From Streptomyces sp. TG1A-60 (GTDB lineage: Bacteria > Actinomycetota > Actinomycetes > Streptomycetales > Streptomycetaceae), in NCBI RefSeq assembly GCF_037201975.1, contig NZ_CP147520.1:4650001-4714000 (forward strand): 64,000 nucleotides of DNA, given 5' to 3'. The notes beneath the pieces are model-generated. The model was not told where the DNA came from. It made no database searches and saw nothing but the letters and a program-made list of their open reading frames with translations. Made by a program: the position numbers and the translations under genes. Shown one piece after another: positions 1 through 7,187 of this stretch. How positions within the stretch are numbered: position 1 is the stretch's first letter; the number at the start of each line of letters is the position of its first letter.

Positions 1-583
1 GCACGGCGTGGATCGTGCAGTCGATCCACGCGGTGGCCCCCGTGAGGCGGGGGGAACCGGTGGCCGGGGCCGCGTCATGGGCGACACCGGCGAACTTGTC
101 CGCGCCGCTCACCGCGAAGCGGCGGCACAACTCCCCCTGATCGGCGCCGAGTACGTTCACGCAGAAGACGCCCGCGCGGGCGATGCGGGGCCAGGTCGTC
201 GACGTACGGGCGACCATGAAGACGACGAGGGGCGGGTCGAGGGAGAGGGCGGAGAAGGACTGGCAGGCGAAGCCGGCGGGGCGGTCGTCGATCGTCGTGA
301 CTGCCGGGGCCTCCGGGGCCTCCGAAGCCGTCGGGGCCGTCGGGGGTTTTCGGACCGTCGGGGGTTCCGGGACCGCCGGGGCGGTGATGATCGTGACGCC
401 CGTCGCGAAGTTTCCCAGTACGCGGCGGAATCGGGCCTGGTCGACCGGTGCTCGCTCGTCCTCGCCCACGCAGCGCAGTTCGGGGCGCGGCAGTGCTTCG
501 ACGACCGGTTTCGCGATCGTTGTACGGCTCCTGTCCGCTTTGAGGTAGCGGACGGCGGCGGCTGCCATTCCCGCGTGTCCCAT
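1..583 (-). CDS. Flavin reductase-like (FMN-binding split barrel) protein, 3' end outside the window
   Basis: The gene runs off the left edge; about 194 codons are present. It encodes a flavin reductase-like protein of the class that supplies reduced flavin to two-component monooxygenases. Family signatures seen in order are FATGVTIIT (near residue 59), GFACQSFSALSLDPP, AGVFCVNVLG, GELCRRF and DKFAGV. The N-terminal 50 residues precede the barrel. An unusual Pro/Ala/Glu-rich insert of about 28 residues lies between the first two conserved strands. The ATG at 583 is chosen because it starts the continuous family-like frame and lies just downstream of the palindromic operator at 600-614, so the gene probably belongs to the TetR regulon. 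The partner oxygenase is not visible. Confidence 0.85.
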   Translation of the reverse strand, partial: MGHAGMAAAAVRYLKADRSRTTIAKPVVEALPRPELRCVGEDERAPVDQARFRRVLGNFATGVTIITAPAVPEPPTVRKPPTAPTASEAPEAPAVTTIDDRPAGFACQSFSALSLDPPLVVFMVARTSTTWPRIARAGVFCVNVLGADQGELCRRFAVSGADKFAGVAHDAAPATGSPRLTGATAWIDCTIHAV

Positions 584-599
584 CACACCCCCATTGAAG

Positions 600-614
600 C
601 TGACGGACCGTCAG
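600..614. promoter_or_regulatory. TetR-type operator, perfect copy
   Basis: CTGACGGACCGTCAG, a perfect 7-1-7 palindrome, ends 17 bp upstream of the flavin reductase start. It is one of 13 copies of CTGACG-N3-CGTCAG in the window. Binding by the TetR protein at 16155-16802 is inferred. Confidence 0.75.
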
Positions 615-620
615 AAGTGA

Positions 621-809
621 AGCCCAACGCCCGAAGCCCAACGCCCGAAGCCCAACGCCCGAAGCGCGGAGCCCGGAGCCCGAAGCCCAACGCCCGAAGC
701 GCGGAGCCCGGAGCCCGAAGCCCAACGCCCGAAGCGCGGAGCCCGGAGCCCGAAGCCCAACGCCCGAAGCGCGGAGCCCGGAGCCCGGAGCCCGGAGCCC
801 GGAGCCCGG
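621..809. repeat. 27-unit heptamer tandem array
   Basis: Twenty-seven consecutive 7-bp units of four closely related types (AGCCCAA, CGCCCGA, AGCGCGG, AGCCCGG, plus AGCCCGA) fill the space between the enoyl-CoA hydratase stop and the operator of the flavin reductase. Units 7-21 form a higher-order 35-bp repeat (five heptamers) present three times; the last five units are identical AGCCCGG. Open frames across it are repeat artefacts. Confidence 0.9.
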
Positions 810-813
810 AGTC

Positions 814-1763
814 TCAGCGGCCTTGGAAGCGCGGTGTCCGCCGCTCCACGAAGCTCGCCACGCCCTCCCGGGCGTCGGCCGTCGTCATGTTGATCTCCTG
901 TGCGGCGGCCTCGGCACTGAAGGCGGTGGTGCGGTCGGTGTCGAGGGAGGCGTTGACCAGCTGTTTGGTCAGCGCCAGGGCGCGGGTCGGGCCGGTGGCG
1001 AGGCGTTCGGCCCACTCGCGGGCCGTCTTCTCCAGGTCCGGGGCGGGGACGACGCGGTTGACCAGGCCGAGGCGTGCCGCGTCGGCTGCGGGCAGGGCGT
1101 CGCCGAAGAACATCAGCTCCTTCGTACGGTGGGGGCCGACGAGGCGGGGAAGGAGGTACGCGCCGCCGCCGTCGGGGACGAGGCCGCGCCGTACGAACAC
1201 CTCGGCGAAACGGGCCCCTTCGGCCGCCAGGACCAGGTCGCAGGCGAGGGCGAGGTGTGCGCCGAGACCGGCCGCCGTGCCGTTCACCGCCGCTATCACC
1301 GGCTTCTCGCAGTCGAGCACGGCCGCGATGAGGCGCTGGGCGCCGAGGCGGATCACGCGCGCCACGTCACCGCTCACACGCTCTCCACCGCCACCGCCCC
1401 GGGTGTCGCCGGTCGGGCCGCCGCCGGTCGGGCCGCCGCCGGTCGGGCCGCCGCCGGTCGGGCCGCCGCCGGTCGAGGTGCTGACGGTCGAGGTGGCCTC
1501 GGCCGGGCCGTCGCCCGTCGTCGCGCCCCGCAGGTCCGCCCCGGCGCAGAAGCCGCGGCCCGTCGCGGTGATCACGACGGCGCGCACGGCGGGGTCGGCG
1601 GAGGCGTCGCAGAGGAGGCGGATGAGGCGTTCCCGCTGGTCGGGGGTGATGGCGTTCATCGCCTCGGGGCGGTTGAGGGTGATCCAGGAGACGGCGTTGT
1701 CAGTGGCGTGCAGTATCAATGAGTCACGGGATTTTTCGGGATGTTCGAGGGGGAAGCGGACAT
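814..1763 (-). CDS. Enoyl-CoA hydratase/isomerase (crotonase) family, frameshifted near its start
   Basis: Crotonase-fold protein, expected to hydrate or isomerise an acyl-CoA in a beta-oxidation-like pathway. Visible signatures are SWITLNRPEAMNAI near the N-terminus, GFCAGADLRG, KPVIAAVNGTAAGLGAHLALACD (the oxyanion-hole region, shown here in two halves: KPVIAAVNGTAAG and LGAHLALACD) and FVRRGLVPDGGGAYLLPRL. A Gly/Pro/Thr insert made by a 15-bp tandem repeat lies between the first oxyanion segment and the second. The best start is ATG 1763, with a GGAG ribosome site about 7 nt upstream, but that frame needs one more base in the G run 1749-1753. Without it the frame opens only at TTG 1719. 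It is probably cotranscribed with the acyl-CoA synthetase genes upstream. Confidence 0.85.
1411..1470. repeat. 15-bp tandem repeat, four units, inside the enoyl-CoA hydratase gene
   Basis: The unit GGTCGGGCCGCCGCC is repeated four times without change. Read on the minus strand it encodes four copies of Gly-Gly-Gly-Pro-Thr, an insert in a crotonase surface loop. Being in-frame and a multiple of 3, it can expand without breaking the gene. Confidence 0.9.
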
Positions 1764-1818
1764 GTGGGTGCTCCTGTTCCTGCGGAGAGTGATGGCGGTC
1801 CTGGGTGTGTGGGGGCGC

Positions 1819-2754
1819 TCAGCGGCACACCGCGAGCGCGTCCAGCGCCACGGCCCCCTGCCCCCGCGGCAGCACCATCAGCGGATTGATGTCCAACTCC
1901 GCGAGCTGGTCCCCGAGTTCGAGCGCCATGCGCTGCACCCGGAGGACGACCTCCACGAGCGCGTCCACGTCGGCCGGGGGAGCCCCGCGCACCCCGTCCA
2001 GCAGGGCCCGCCCGCGCAGTTCGGCGAGCATGGCGCGGGCCTGGTCCTCGCCGAAGGGCGGCACGCGGACGGCGGAGTCGCGGAGGACCTCCACGAGGAC
2101 ACCGCCGAGCCCGACGGTGACGGTCGGCCCGAAGAGGCCGTCGTGGGTGACGCCCACGACCATCTCCACGCCCCGCTCGACCATCTGGCACACCAGCACC
2201 CCGTCGAGGGAGACGTCCTCGTAGCGGGCGATGTCGGTCAGCTCCCGATAGGCGTCGCGGATCTGGCTCGCGGAGGTCAGGCCGATCTTCACCAGGCCGA
2301 GTTCCGTCTTGTGGGCGATCCGCGCGCCGGACGCCTTCATCACCACCGGGTAGCCGACGAGGCTCGCCGCGCGTACGGCCGCCGCCGCGCTGGTCACCAA
2401 CTGCTCGCGCGGCACCCGTATCCCGTAGGCGCGCAGCAGCTGCTTGGCCGCGTGCTCACTCAGCTGCAGGCCGGGCCGCATCAGCGCCTGCGCCTTGCGG
2501 AAGGAGGGCGAGGGGGAGCGCGGTGCCTCGTCGAAGGGGGAGCGGTAGGCGGCGGTGAAGCGGCTGTGGTCGAGGTGGGCGCGGACGGCGGTGATGCAGT
2601 TGGCGAAGGTACGGAAGGTCGCCACCCGGGACGACCCGAGAAGGGTCTCGCGGTACGCGGCCTCGGTGCCCACCGGCGATCCCCACACCACGCACACCAG
2701 CTTGTCCGTCCGCTCCGCCGCGGCCACCAGGTCCTGGGCGAGCTTGTCGCTCAT
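1819..2754 (-). CDS. ADP-forming acyl-CoA synthetase, C-terminal (beta/ATP-grasp) part
   Basis: About 311 residues matching the C-terminal half of NDP-forming acyl-CoA (acetate-CoA ligase) synthetases. The ATP-grasp region is visible as LLRAYGIRVPREQLV, GYPVVMKASG and IAHKTELGLVKIGL, then GVLVCQMVERGVEMVVGV, GPTVTVGLGGVLVEVL and the terminal LAELDINPLMV. The start ATG overlaps the stop of the upstream part in an ATGA (2751-2754), which could mean translational coupling. However, one added base in the G run 2755-2760 would fuse the two parts into one protein of about 750 residues, the usual arrangement in Streptomyces as I recall it. The substrate is unknown; the operators upstream place it in the catabolic regulon. 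Confidence 0.85.
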   Translation of the reverse strand: MSDKLAQDLVAAAERTDKLVCVVWGSPVGTEAAYRETLLGSSRVATFRTFANCITAVRAHLDHSRFTAAYRSPFDEAPRSPSPSFRKAQALMRPGLQLSEHAAKQLLRAYGIRVPREQLVTSAAAAVRAASLVGYPVVMKASGARIAHKTELGLVKIGLTSASQIRDAYRELTDIARYEDVSLDGVLVCQMVERGVEMVVGVTHDGLFGPTVTVGLGGVLVEVLRDSAVRVPPFGEDQARAMLAELRGRALLDGVRGAPPADVDALVEVVLRVQRMALELGDQLAELDINPLMVLPRGQGAVALDALAVCR

Positions 2755-4070
2755 GGGGGGAAGGGGCCGGTGATGGGGCAGATCAGCACGCCCACCGCCG
2801 GGTCGTCGAGGATCGCGTCGAGGATGCGGGGGCCGCGCCAGTCGCCCACGGGATGACCGCCGTTGTCGACGGGGTTGGCCACGCTCAGGTGGTCGGGGAT
2901 CCACTGGTGCAGCTCGGCCTGCTTGGCCTGCGAGAGGGTGGGCAGAGGCAGCCCGGCCTCCGTGGCGAGGTCGGCGAAGTGCGCGCCCGTGCCGCCCGAG
3001 ATCGAATAGACGACGACGCCGTCGGCCCTCGGCTGGGCCGGCCCCGGGGTCCGGGGCCGGTGGGCGCGCGCCAACAGGGTGGCGGTGTCCTGGAGTTCGT
3101 CCAGGCCGTCGACGCGTATCACGCCGAACTGTCGCATCGCCGCGTCGACCACCGCGTCCGCGCCGGTCAGCTTGCCGGTGTGGGAGGCGGCGGTGCGGGC
3201 GCCGGTCTCGGTGCGGCCGACCTTCACGGCGACGACGGGGACACCGCGCCGAGCGGCCCGGTCGGCGGCGAGGAGGAAGGAGCGGCCGTCCTTCAGTCCC
3301 TCGACGTAGCAGGCGATGGCGCCAACCTCGGGGCGTTCGGCGAAGTAGGAGATGAAGTCGGCGGTCTCCAGATCGGCCTCGTTGCCGGTGGGGGCCCAGT
3401 GGGAGAGGCGGATGCCGAGTTCCTGGAGGGCGAAGACGGGGCGGCCCTGGTGGCCGGACTGGGTGATCAGCGCGATCGCGGGCCCGTCGAGGTCGTCGCG
3501 GAAGTGCTCGAAGGCGTTGAGGTTGGTGTTGGGGCCGAGCAGCCGCAGTCCGTCGGAGCGGGCCACGGCGGCGGCCAGCCGTTCCTGCGCGGCGGTGCCC
3601 TCCGCTCCGGTCTCGGCGAAGCCGGAGGCGAAGGCGACGGCGAACTTCACCTTGGCCTCGGCCAGTTCGTCGATCACGGGGAGAGGGTCGGAGAGGAGCA
3701 GGACGGCGAGGTCGACCTGTTCGGGCAGGTCGGCGACGGAAGGGGAGCACGGGATGCCGAAGACCGCCGCGCGGGTGGGGTGCACGGGGTGCAGCCGGGC
3801 GCCGGTCCGTTCGGACCAGGCGAGTAGTTGCCGGGTGATCCCCGTGTTCGGTCGGCCCTCCGTGTCCGAGGCGCCGACGACGGCGACGGACTCGGGGCGG
3901 AAGAAACGGTCCAGATCGGCGACGGCTGCGTGCAGCGGTCGTCCGCTGACGTCCACGTCGCCGGCCTCGGCGGGCCTGCCGTGCACGACCTGCGCGGGGT
4001 GCTCGCCGCAGGCGATGGCGCGGGCCCGGCGGGAGTCGGTGGTGAGGGTGCCGTGGGTTGATCCAAGCAT
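2751..4070 (-). CDS. ADP-forming acyl-CoA synthetase, N-terminal (alpha/CoA-binding) part
   Basis: A 439-residue protein with the CoA-binding domain (FRPESVAVVGASDTEG, then LHPVHPTRAAVFGIPC and DLAVLLLSDPLPV) followed by two succinyl-CoA ligase-like domains (GLRLLGPNTNLNAF, IALITQSGHQG, GNEADLETADFISYF, SHTGKLTGADAVVDAAMRQF). These enzymes make or use acyl-CoA with ATP. The predicted phosphohistidine residue was not assigned. The 3' end overlaps the beta part by 4 bp and is followed immediately by the C-terminal frame, so it is likely the first half of one protein interrupted by a single-base deletion at 2755-2760. Two palindromic operators lie 55-100 bp upstream of the ATG at 4070. Confidence 0.85.
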   Translation of the reverse strand: MLGSTHGTLTTDSRRARAIACGEHPAQVVHGRPAEAGDVDVSGRPLHAAVADLDRFFRPESVAVVGASDTEGRPNTGITRQLLAWSERTGARLHPVHPTRAAVFGIPCSPSVADLPEQVDLAVLLLSDPLPVIDELAEAKVKFAVAFASGFAETGAEGTAAQERLAAAVARSDGLRLLGPNTNLNAFEHFRDDLDGPAIALITQSGHQGRPVFALQELGIRLSHWAPTGNEADLETADFISYFAERPEVGAIACYVEGLKDGRSFLLAADRAARRGVPVVAVKVGRTETGARTAASHTGKLTGADAVVDAAMRQFGVIRVDGLDELQDTATLLARAHRPRTPGPAQPRADGVVVYSISGGTGAHFADLATEAGLPLPTLSQAKQAELHQWIPDHLSVANPVDNGGHPVGDWRGPRILDAILDDPAVGVLICPITGPFPP

Positions 4071-4124
4071 CGGTCCGCCCGCTCCTGTTGACAGCCAATC
4101 CAGTGACGTGACGCGGTCACGTAT

Positions 4125-4139
4125 CTGACGACACGTCAG
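4125..4139. promoter_or_regulatory. TetR-type operator, proximal copy of a pair
   Basis: CTGACGACACGTCAG has both six-base half-sites intact, centred 62 bp upstream of the acyl-CoA synthetase start codon. The neighbouring copy at 4156-4170 is 31 bp away centre to centre, close to three helical turns. Confidence 0.75.
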
Positions 4140-4155
4140 ATTTCAGACTACTGAA

Positions 4156-4170
4156 CTGACGCTGCGTCAG
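4156..4170. promoter_or_regulatory. TetR-type operator, distal copy of a pair
   Basis: CTGACGCTGCGTCAG has both half-sites intact. With 4125-4139 it brackets the likely acyl-CoA synthetase promoter. The 280 bp to its right (4171-4450) hold no gene I can support. Confidence 0.75.
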
Positions 4171-4450
4171 GAATGGGTCTGCGAGCAAAGTTACGTGGCA
4201 GTAAGGAAGTTGTACCCGCATGAGGTGGCGGTCAGACGTCCCCACCGACATGGTGACCCCCGGGCGGCCGGCGCGCTCGGCATCCACCCGCCGCTCGGTC
4301 TGTTCACTTCCGACCCGGACAGGTCCGACAACGCGGCGGTACGGCGGTACTGCGGTGAACTGACGGGTATCGGGAACCCCGGCGGTGAAACCGGCCGGTA
4401 GGCCGACGAGCCAAACCCCCGCAGTCGACCGCTCCCCTTCCGGCGGTCGC

Positions 4451-5668
4451 TCAGCGTGCGGCGCGGATCTGTACGGTGACCGCGTCGCGCGTGGCGACCC
4501 CGCCCTTCCTGGCGACGGCCTTGGCTATCTTCTCGGCGTCGAGGGCGAGTTCGCGGAGCATGCCGCTGATGGGGTTGGTGAAGCCGGTGAAGTACAGGCC
4601 GGGGGCGTTCTCGGGACAGCGCGGCCCGCGCACGACCGGCTTTCCGCGCCCGTCCAGCACATCGAGGTGGCCGACGAGTCCCTCCAGGGCCCGCCGGTAG
4701 CCGGTGGCCGCGATCACGGTGTCGGTTTCGACCCGGCCGCCGTCGCCGAGGACGACCTTGCCGTCCTCGAACCCCTCGACCGGGCCGACGATCTCGACCT
4801 TCCCCTTGCGTACGGCGTCGATGAGGCCGACGTCCTGCACGGGGATGGACCCCTCGTTCACACGGGAGTAGAGGCCGGTGTCGGGCCGGGGCAGTCCGTG
4901 CGCCGACAGGTCCGGCACGCTGAGCTTCGCCATCGGCTTGGCGAGCCGGTCCACGAGGGCGACCGGCAGCCGCCGTACGAGGACGCCGGTGTACTGGGCC
5001 GCCCACCCGGCCGTCGACCGGCGCACGATGTGCGGAGCCGTACGCACCGCGAGCCGTACGCGCCCCGCCCCGCCCTCGACGAGGTCGACGGCGATCTCGG
5101 CGCCGGTGTTGCCGATGCCGACGACGAGGACGTCACGGCCGGCGTACGGCTCGGGGTCGCGGTACTGGGAGGCGTGCACCAGCTCGCCCCTGAAGGAGTC
5201 CCGGCCCGGCCAGTCGGGCACGTGCGGCGTGTGGTTGCAGCCGGTGGCGACGACGACCGCGCTGCCGGTCAGCTCACGGCCGCCGGTGGCGCGCAGCAGC
5301 CAGCCGGTGCCGTCCGCGCTCCGCTCGACGCGGGACACCTCGACACCGGTCACGATCTCCAACCGGTGCACCTCGGCGTACTTCTCCAGGTACCGCACCA
5401 CGCCGTCCCGCGACACCCACCGCCCGAAGCGGCGCGGTATGGGCAGGCCGGGCAGCCCCGACAGCCGCCGGGTCGTGTGCAGACGCAGCCGGTCGTAGTG
5501 CCGCCGCCAGGACGCCCCCACCCGGTCCGACTTCTCCAGCACCACGGCCCGCACCCCCTGGGCCCGCAACGCGTACGCGACGGCCAGCCCGCCGGGGCCG
5601 CCGCCGATCACGTAGACGGGGTGGGCGGCGGCGTTCGCGGATCCTGCGGATGCTGTGGAGTCGGCCAT
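4451..5668 (-). CDS. Flavin-containing monooxygenase (FMO-like, NAD(P)-binding)
   Basis: A 405-residue flavoprotein. An N-terminal FAD Rossmann motif (YVIGGGPGGLA, residues 19-29) is followed by VVLEKSDRVGASW. The FMO signature FRGELVHASQY fits F-x-G-x3-H-x3-Y, and a second dinucleotide-binding motif (VLVVGIGNTGAEIA) follows. Near the C-terminus VIAATGYRRAL and GLYFTGFTNPISGMLRELA are typical of the family. It should use NADPH, FAD and O2 to oxygenate a small organic substrate in the cytoplasm. The ATG at 5668 precedes a short Ala/Ser-rich leader before the Rossmann strand. No copy of the palindromic operator is seen upstream, so membership of the regulon is uncertain. Confidence 0.88.
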   Translation of the reverse strand: MADSTASAGSANAAAHPVYVIGGGPGGLAVAYALRAQGVRAVVLEKSDRVGASWRRHYDRLRLHTTRRLSGLPGLPIPRRFGRWVSRDGVVRYLEKYAEVHRLEIVTGVEVSRVERSADGTGWLLRATGGRELTGSAVVVATGCNHTPHVPDWPGRDSFRGELVHASQYRDPEPYAGRDVLVVGIGNTGAEIAVDLVEGGAGRVRLAVRTAPHIVRRSTAGWAAQYTGVLVRRLPVALVDRLAKPMAKLSVPDLSAHGLPRPDTGLYSRVNEGSIPVQDVGLIDAVRKGKVEIVGPVEGFEDGKVVLGDGGRVETDTVIAATGYRRALEGLVGHLDVLDGRGKPVVRGPRCPENAPGLYFTGFTNPISGMLRELALDAEKIAKAVARKGGVATRDAVTVQIRAAR

Positions 5669-5918
5669 GTGCCTGAGCGTATGCGCGCCCTCACTTGATG
5701 GGTCTCGGTCAAGACCGGAATCGGTTGCGGATTGATCACGACTGTGGGAGACGTGGGTGGGATGTGTGGCGTAGGTCTCCTGGAGTGTGGGGAGGTGGGG
5801 TGTGCGGGCGGCCGTCTGCGACGAGCACGGATGCCCGGATCTTCCGGGCATGGTGTCGTTCGCTGCGTCATCATGGGCGGTGCACAACTTCCCCCTGTGG
5901 AAAGGTCGGTTCACATCC

Positions 5919-6263
5919 ATGACGCACACTTCCGACGACGCCGACCTCAGCGCCGTGCCGATCGATCTGGTCTCGGCCGTCAAAGCGCTCCGTACACAGA
6001 TCGCCGAGGCCGCCGCGACGGATCCCGAGTCGGACATCCGTTTCCAGGTGGGGCCGATCGAGCTTGAGTTCACCGTGTCGCTCACCCGGGACCGGAGCGT
6101 CAAGGGCGGAGTGAAGGCGTGGGTCGTGACGGCCGACGCGGAGGGCAGACGGTCGACGGCGCACACACACCGGGTGACACTCGGCCTCACACCGATCTCG
6201 GCGGCTACCGGGGAGAGTCCCGAGATCAACAACTCCGACGCCGGTCATCGCATCGTTCGGTGA
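5919..6263 (+). CDS. Trypco2 (trypsin-co-occurring domain 2) protein
   Basis: A small soluble protein of 114 residues that looks like one trypsin-co-occurring domain. It has a helical start (PIDLVSAVKALRTQIAEAA), then a strand pair (IRFQVGPIELEFTV) and a conserved core (GGVKAWVVTADAEG followed by HRVTLGLTP). Such proteins are known from comparative genomics as neighbours of trypsin-like proteases in bacterial conflict systems and may act as adaptors. The gene directly downstream, 16 bp away on the same strand, is a trypsin-like protease leading into a NACHT NTPase, which supports the call. The start ATG 5919 is preceded by an AAAGG-like ribosome site. In-frame codons continue upstream, but they read like non-coding sequence. 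Confidence 0.75.
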   Translation: MTHTSDDADLSAVPIDLVSAVKALRTQIAEAAATDPESDIRFQVGPIELEFTVSLTRDRSVKGGVKAWVVTADAEGRRSTAHTHRVTLGLTPISAATGESPEINNSDAGHRIVR

Positions 6264-6279
6264 GGGCGGGCGCCGTCCG

Positions 6280-7167
6280 ATGAATGCCGGGAGTTCGATG
6301 AATGCCGGCGGTACGACGACGGTCGTCCGTCATCCCAGCCGTGCGCATCTGGTCGCCGTCACGACGGCGGGCGACGAGGTGCGCGGCAGCGGCTATCTGC
6401 TCGGCAGCCGTCTCGTCCTGACGGCCGGGCACGTCGTGAAAGCCGTCGGCGCCGGGAAGGTGCGGGTCTGCCGTATGCAGACGCTGCGCAGTGTGCCGGC
6501 GAAGGTGTGGCGGATCGAAGGGGATGTCGCCCTGCTACGGCTGGCGGAGGACCTCGCCGGACCGGTTGAGCTGGGTGATGTGGAGATCAGCGCTCTGGCG
6601 GCCGATGCGCGGTTCGACGACTGCGCCGCGCTCGGCCTGCCGGCCGTGATGACAAGGGTCGTGGCGGGCGTGACGCCCCTGGAACCGGCTTTCCGTATCG
6701 CTTCCAACAGCGCCGACAGCCACGGCTACCTCTCGCTCGAACTCGTCGGTCACCCGCCGGGCGGGGAGTCACCGTGGAGTGGGATGTCAGGGGCGCCGGT
6801 GTTCCATGCCGGGCGGTGGCTGGTGGGAGTCGTGCTGCGGGACTCGGCCGGATGGGAGCACTCGCGGCTGGAGGCGGCACCGATCGGGGCGTTCTTCGAA
6901 GCGGCGCCCGAACTCGACGCTCTCTTCCGGGTCTCGCGGCCGGCCACGGAGTGGGACGCCCAGGACGCCGCGTTCCTGGACTCGTACCGGAGGGAGGTGG
7001 TCCGGCGGTACGGGCACATCGAACTGTTCGGGCTCGGGCTGCGCGGACTTGAGGACGACATTGGCATCGAGCACGCATACGTCAGCTTGCGTGCGGGCCT
7101 CCCCGCCCCCCGCTGGCTCCCCCGGGAGGCACGACGCCCGACCAGGCACGCCCCGTCGAGCAACTGA
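6280..7167 (+). CDS. Trypsin-like serine protease domain (N-terminal half of a protease-NACHT protein)
   Basis: The first half of a predicted conflict-system protein. A chymotrypsin-fold protease is seen with the whole triad: His51 in LVLTAGHVV, Asp82 in GDVALLRL and Ser170 in GMSGAPVF. It has no signal peptide, so it should act in the cytosol. After the protease (about residues 15-205) comes a linker with RREVVRRYGHIELFGLGL, a stretch typical of the join between effector and NTPase in these proteins. The frame ends at 7167 in non-family sequence. One extra C in the run 7106-7111 makes the frame continue through LAPPGGTTPDQARPVEQLIP into the NACHT domain, giving one protein of about 1094 residues. 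Confidence 0.8.
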   Translation: MNAGSSMNAGGTTTVVRHPSRAHLVAVTTAGDEVRGSGYLLGSRLVLTAGHVVKAVGAGKVRVCRMQTLRSVPAKVWRIEGDVALLRLAEDLAGPVELGDVEISALAADARFDDCAALGLPAVMTRVVAGVTPLEPAFRIASNSADSHGYLSLELVGHPPGGESPWSGMSGAPVFHAGRWLVGVVLRDSAGWEHSRLEAAPIGAFFEAAPELDALFRVSRPATEWDAQDAAFLDSYRREVVRRYGHIELFGLGLRGLEDDIGIEHAYVSLRAGLPAPRWLPREARRPTRHAPSSN

Positions 7168-7187
7168 TCCCGAAGAACACCCGGCTG

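Noticed and set aside
621..809. The heptamer array as a CRISPR array
   Set aside because: Units are 7 bp without spacers, and no cas genes are present.
8..1792. A 594-residue plus-strand frame over the flavin reductase and enoyl-CoA hydratase genes
   Set aside because: It is an antisense artefact of high GC; it has no family-like sequence and crosses the heptamer array.
1819..4098. One uninterrupted minus-strand frame of 759 residues through both acyl-CoA synthetase parts
   Set aside because: Only its C-terminal 311 residues look like protein; the rest is the wrong frame of the N-terminal part. It is open simply because stops are rare at this GC content.
4195..4401. A 68-residue plus-strand frame in the gap before the monooxygenase gene
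   Set aside because: No ribosome site, no recognisable family and odd composition. It may be chance.
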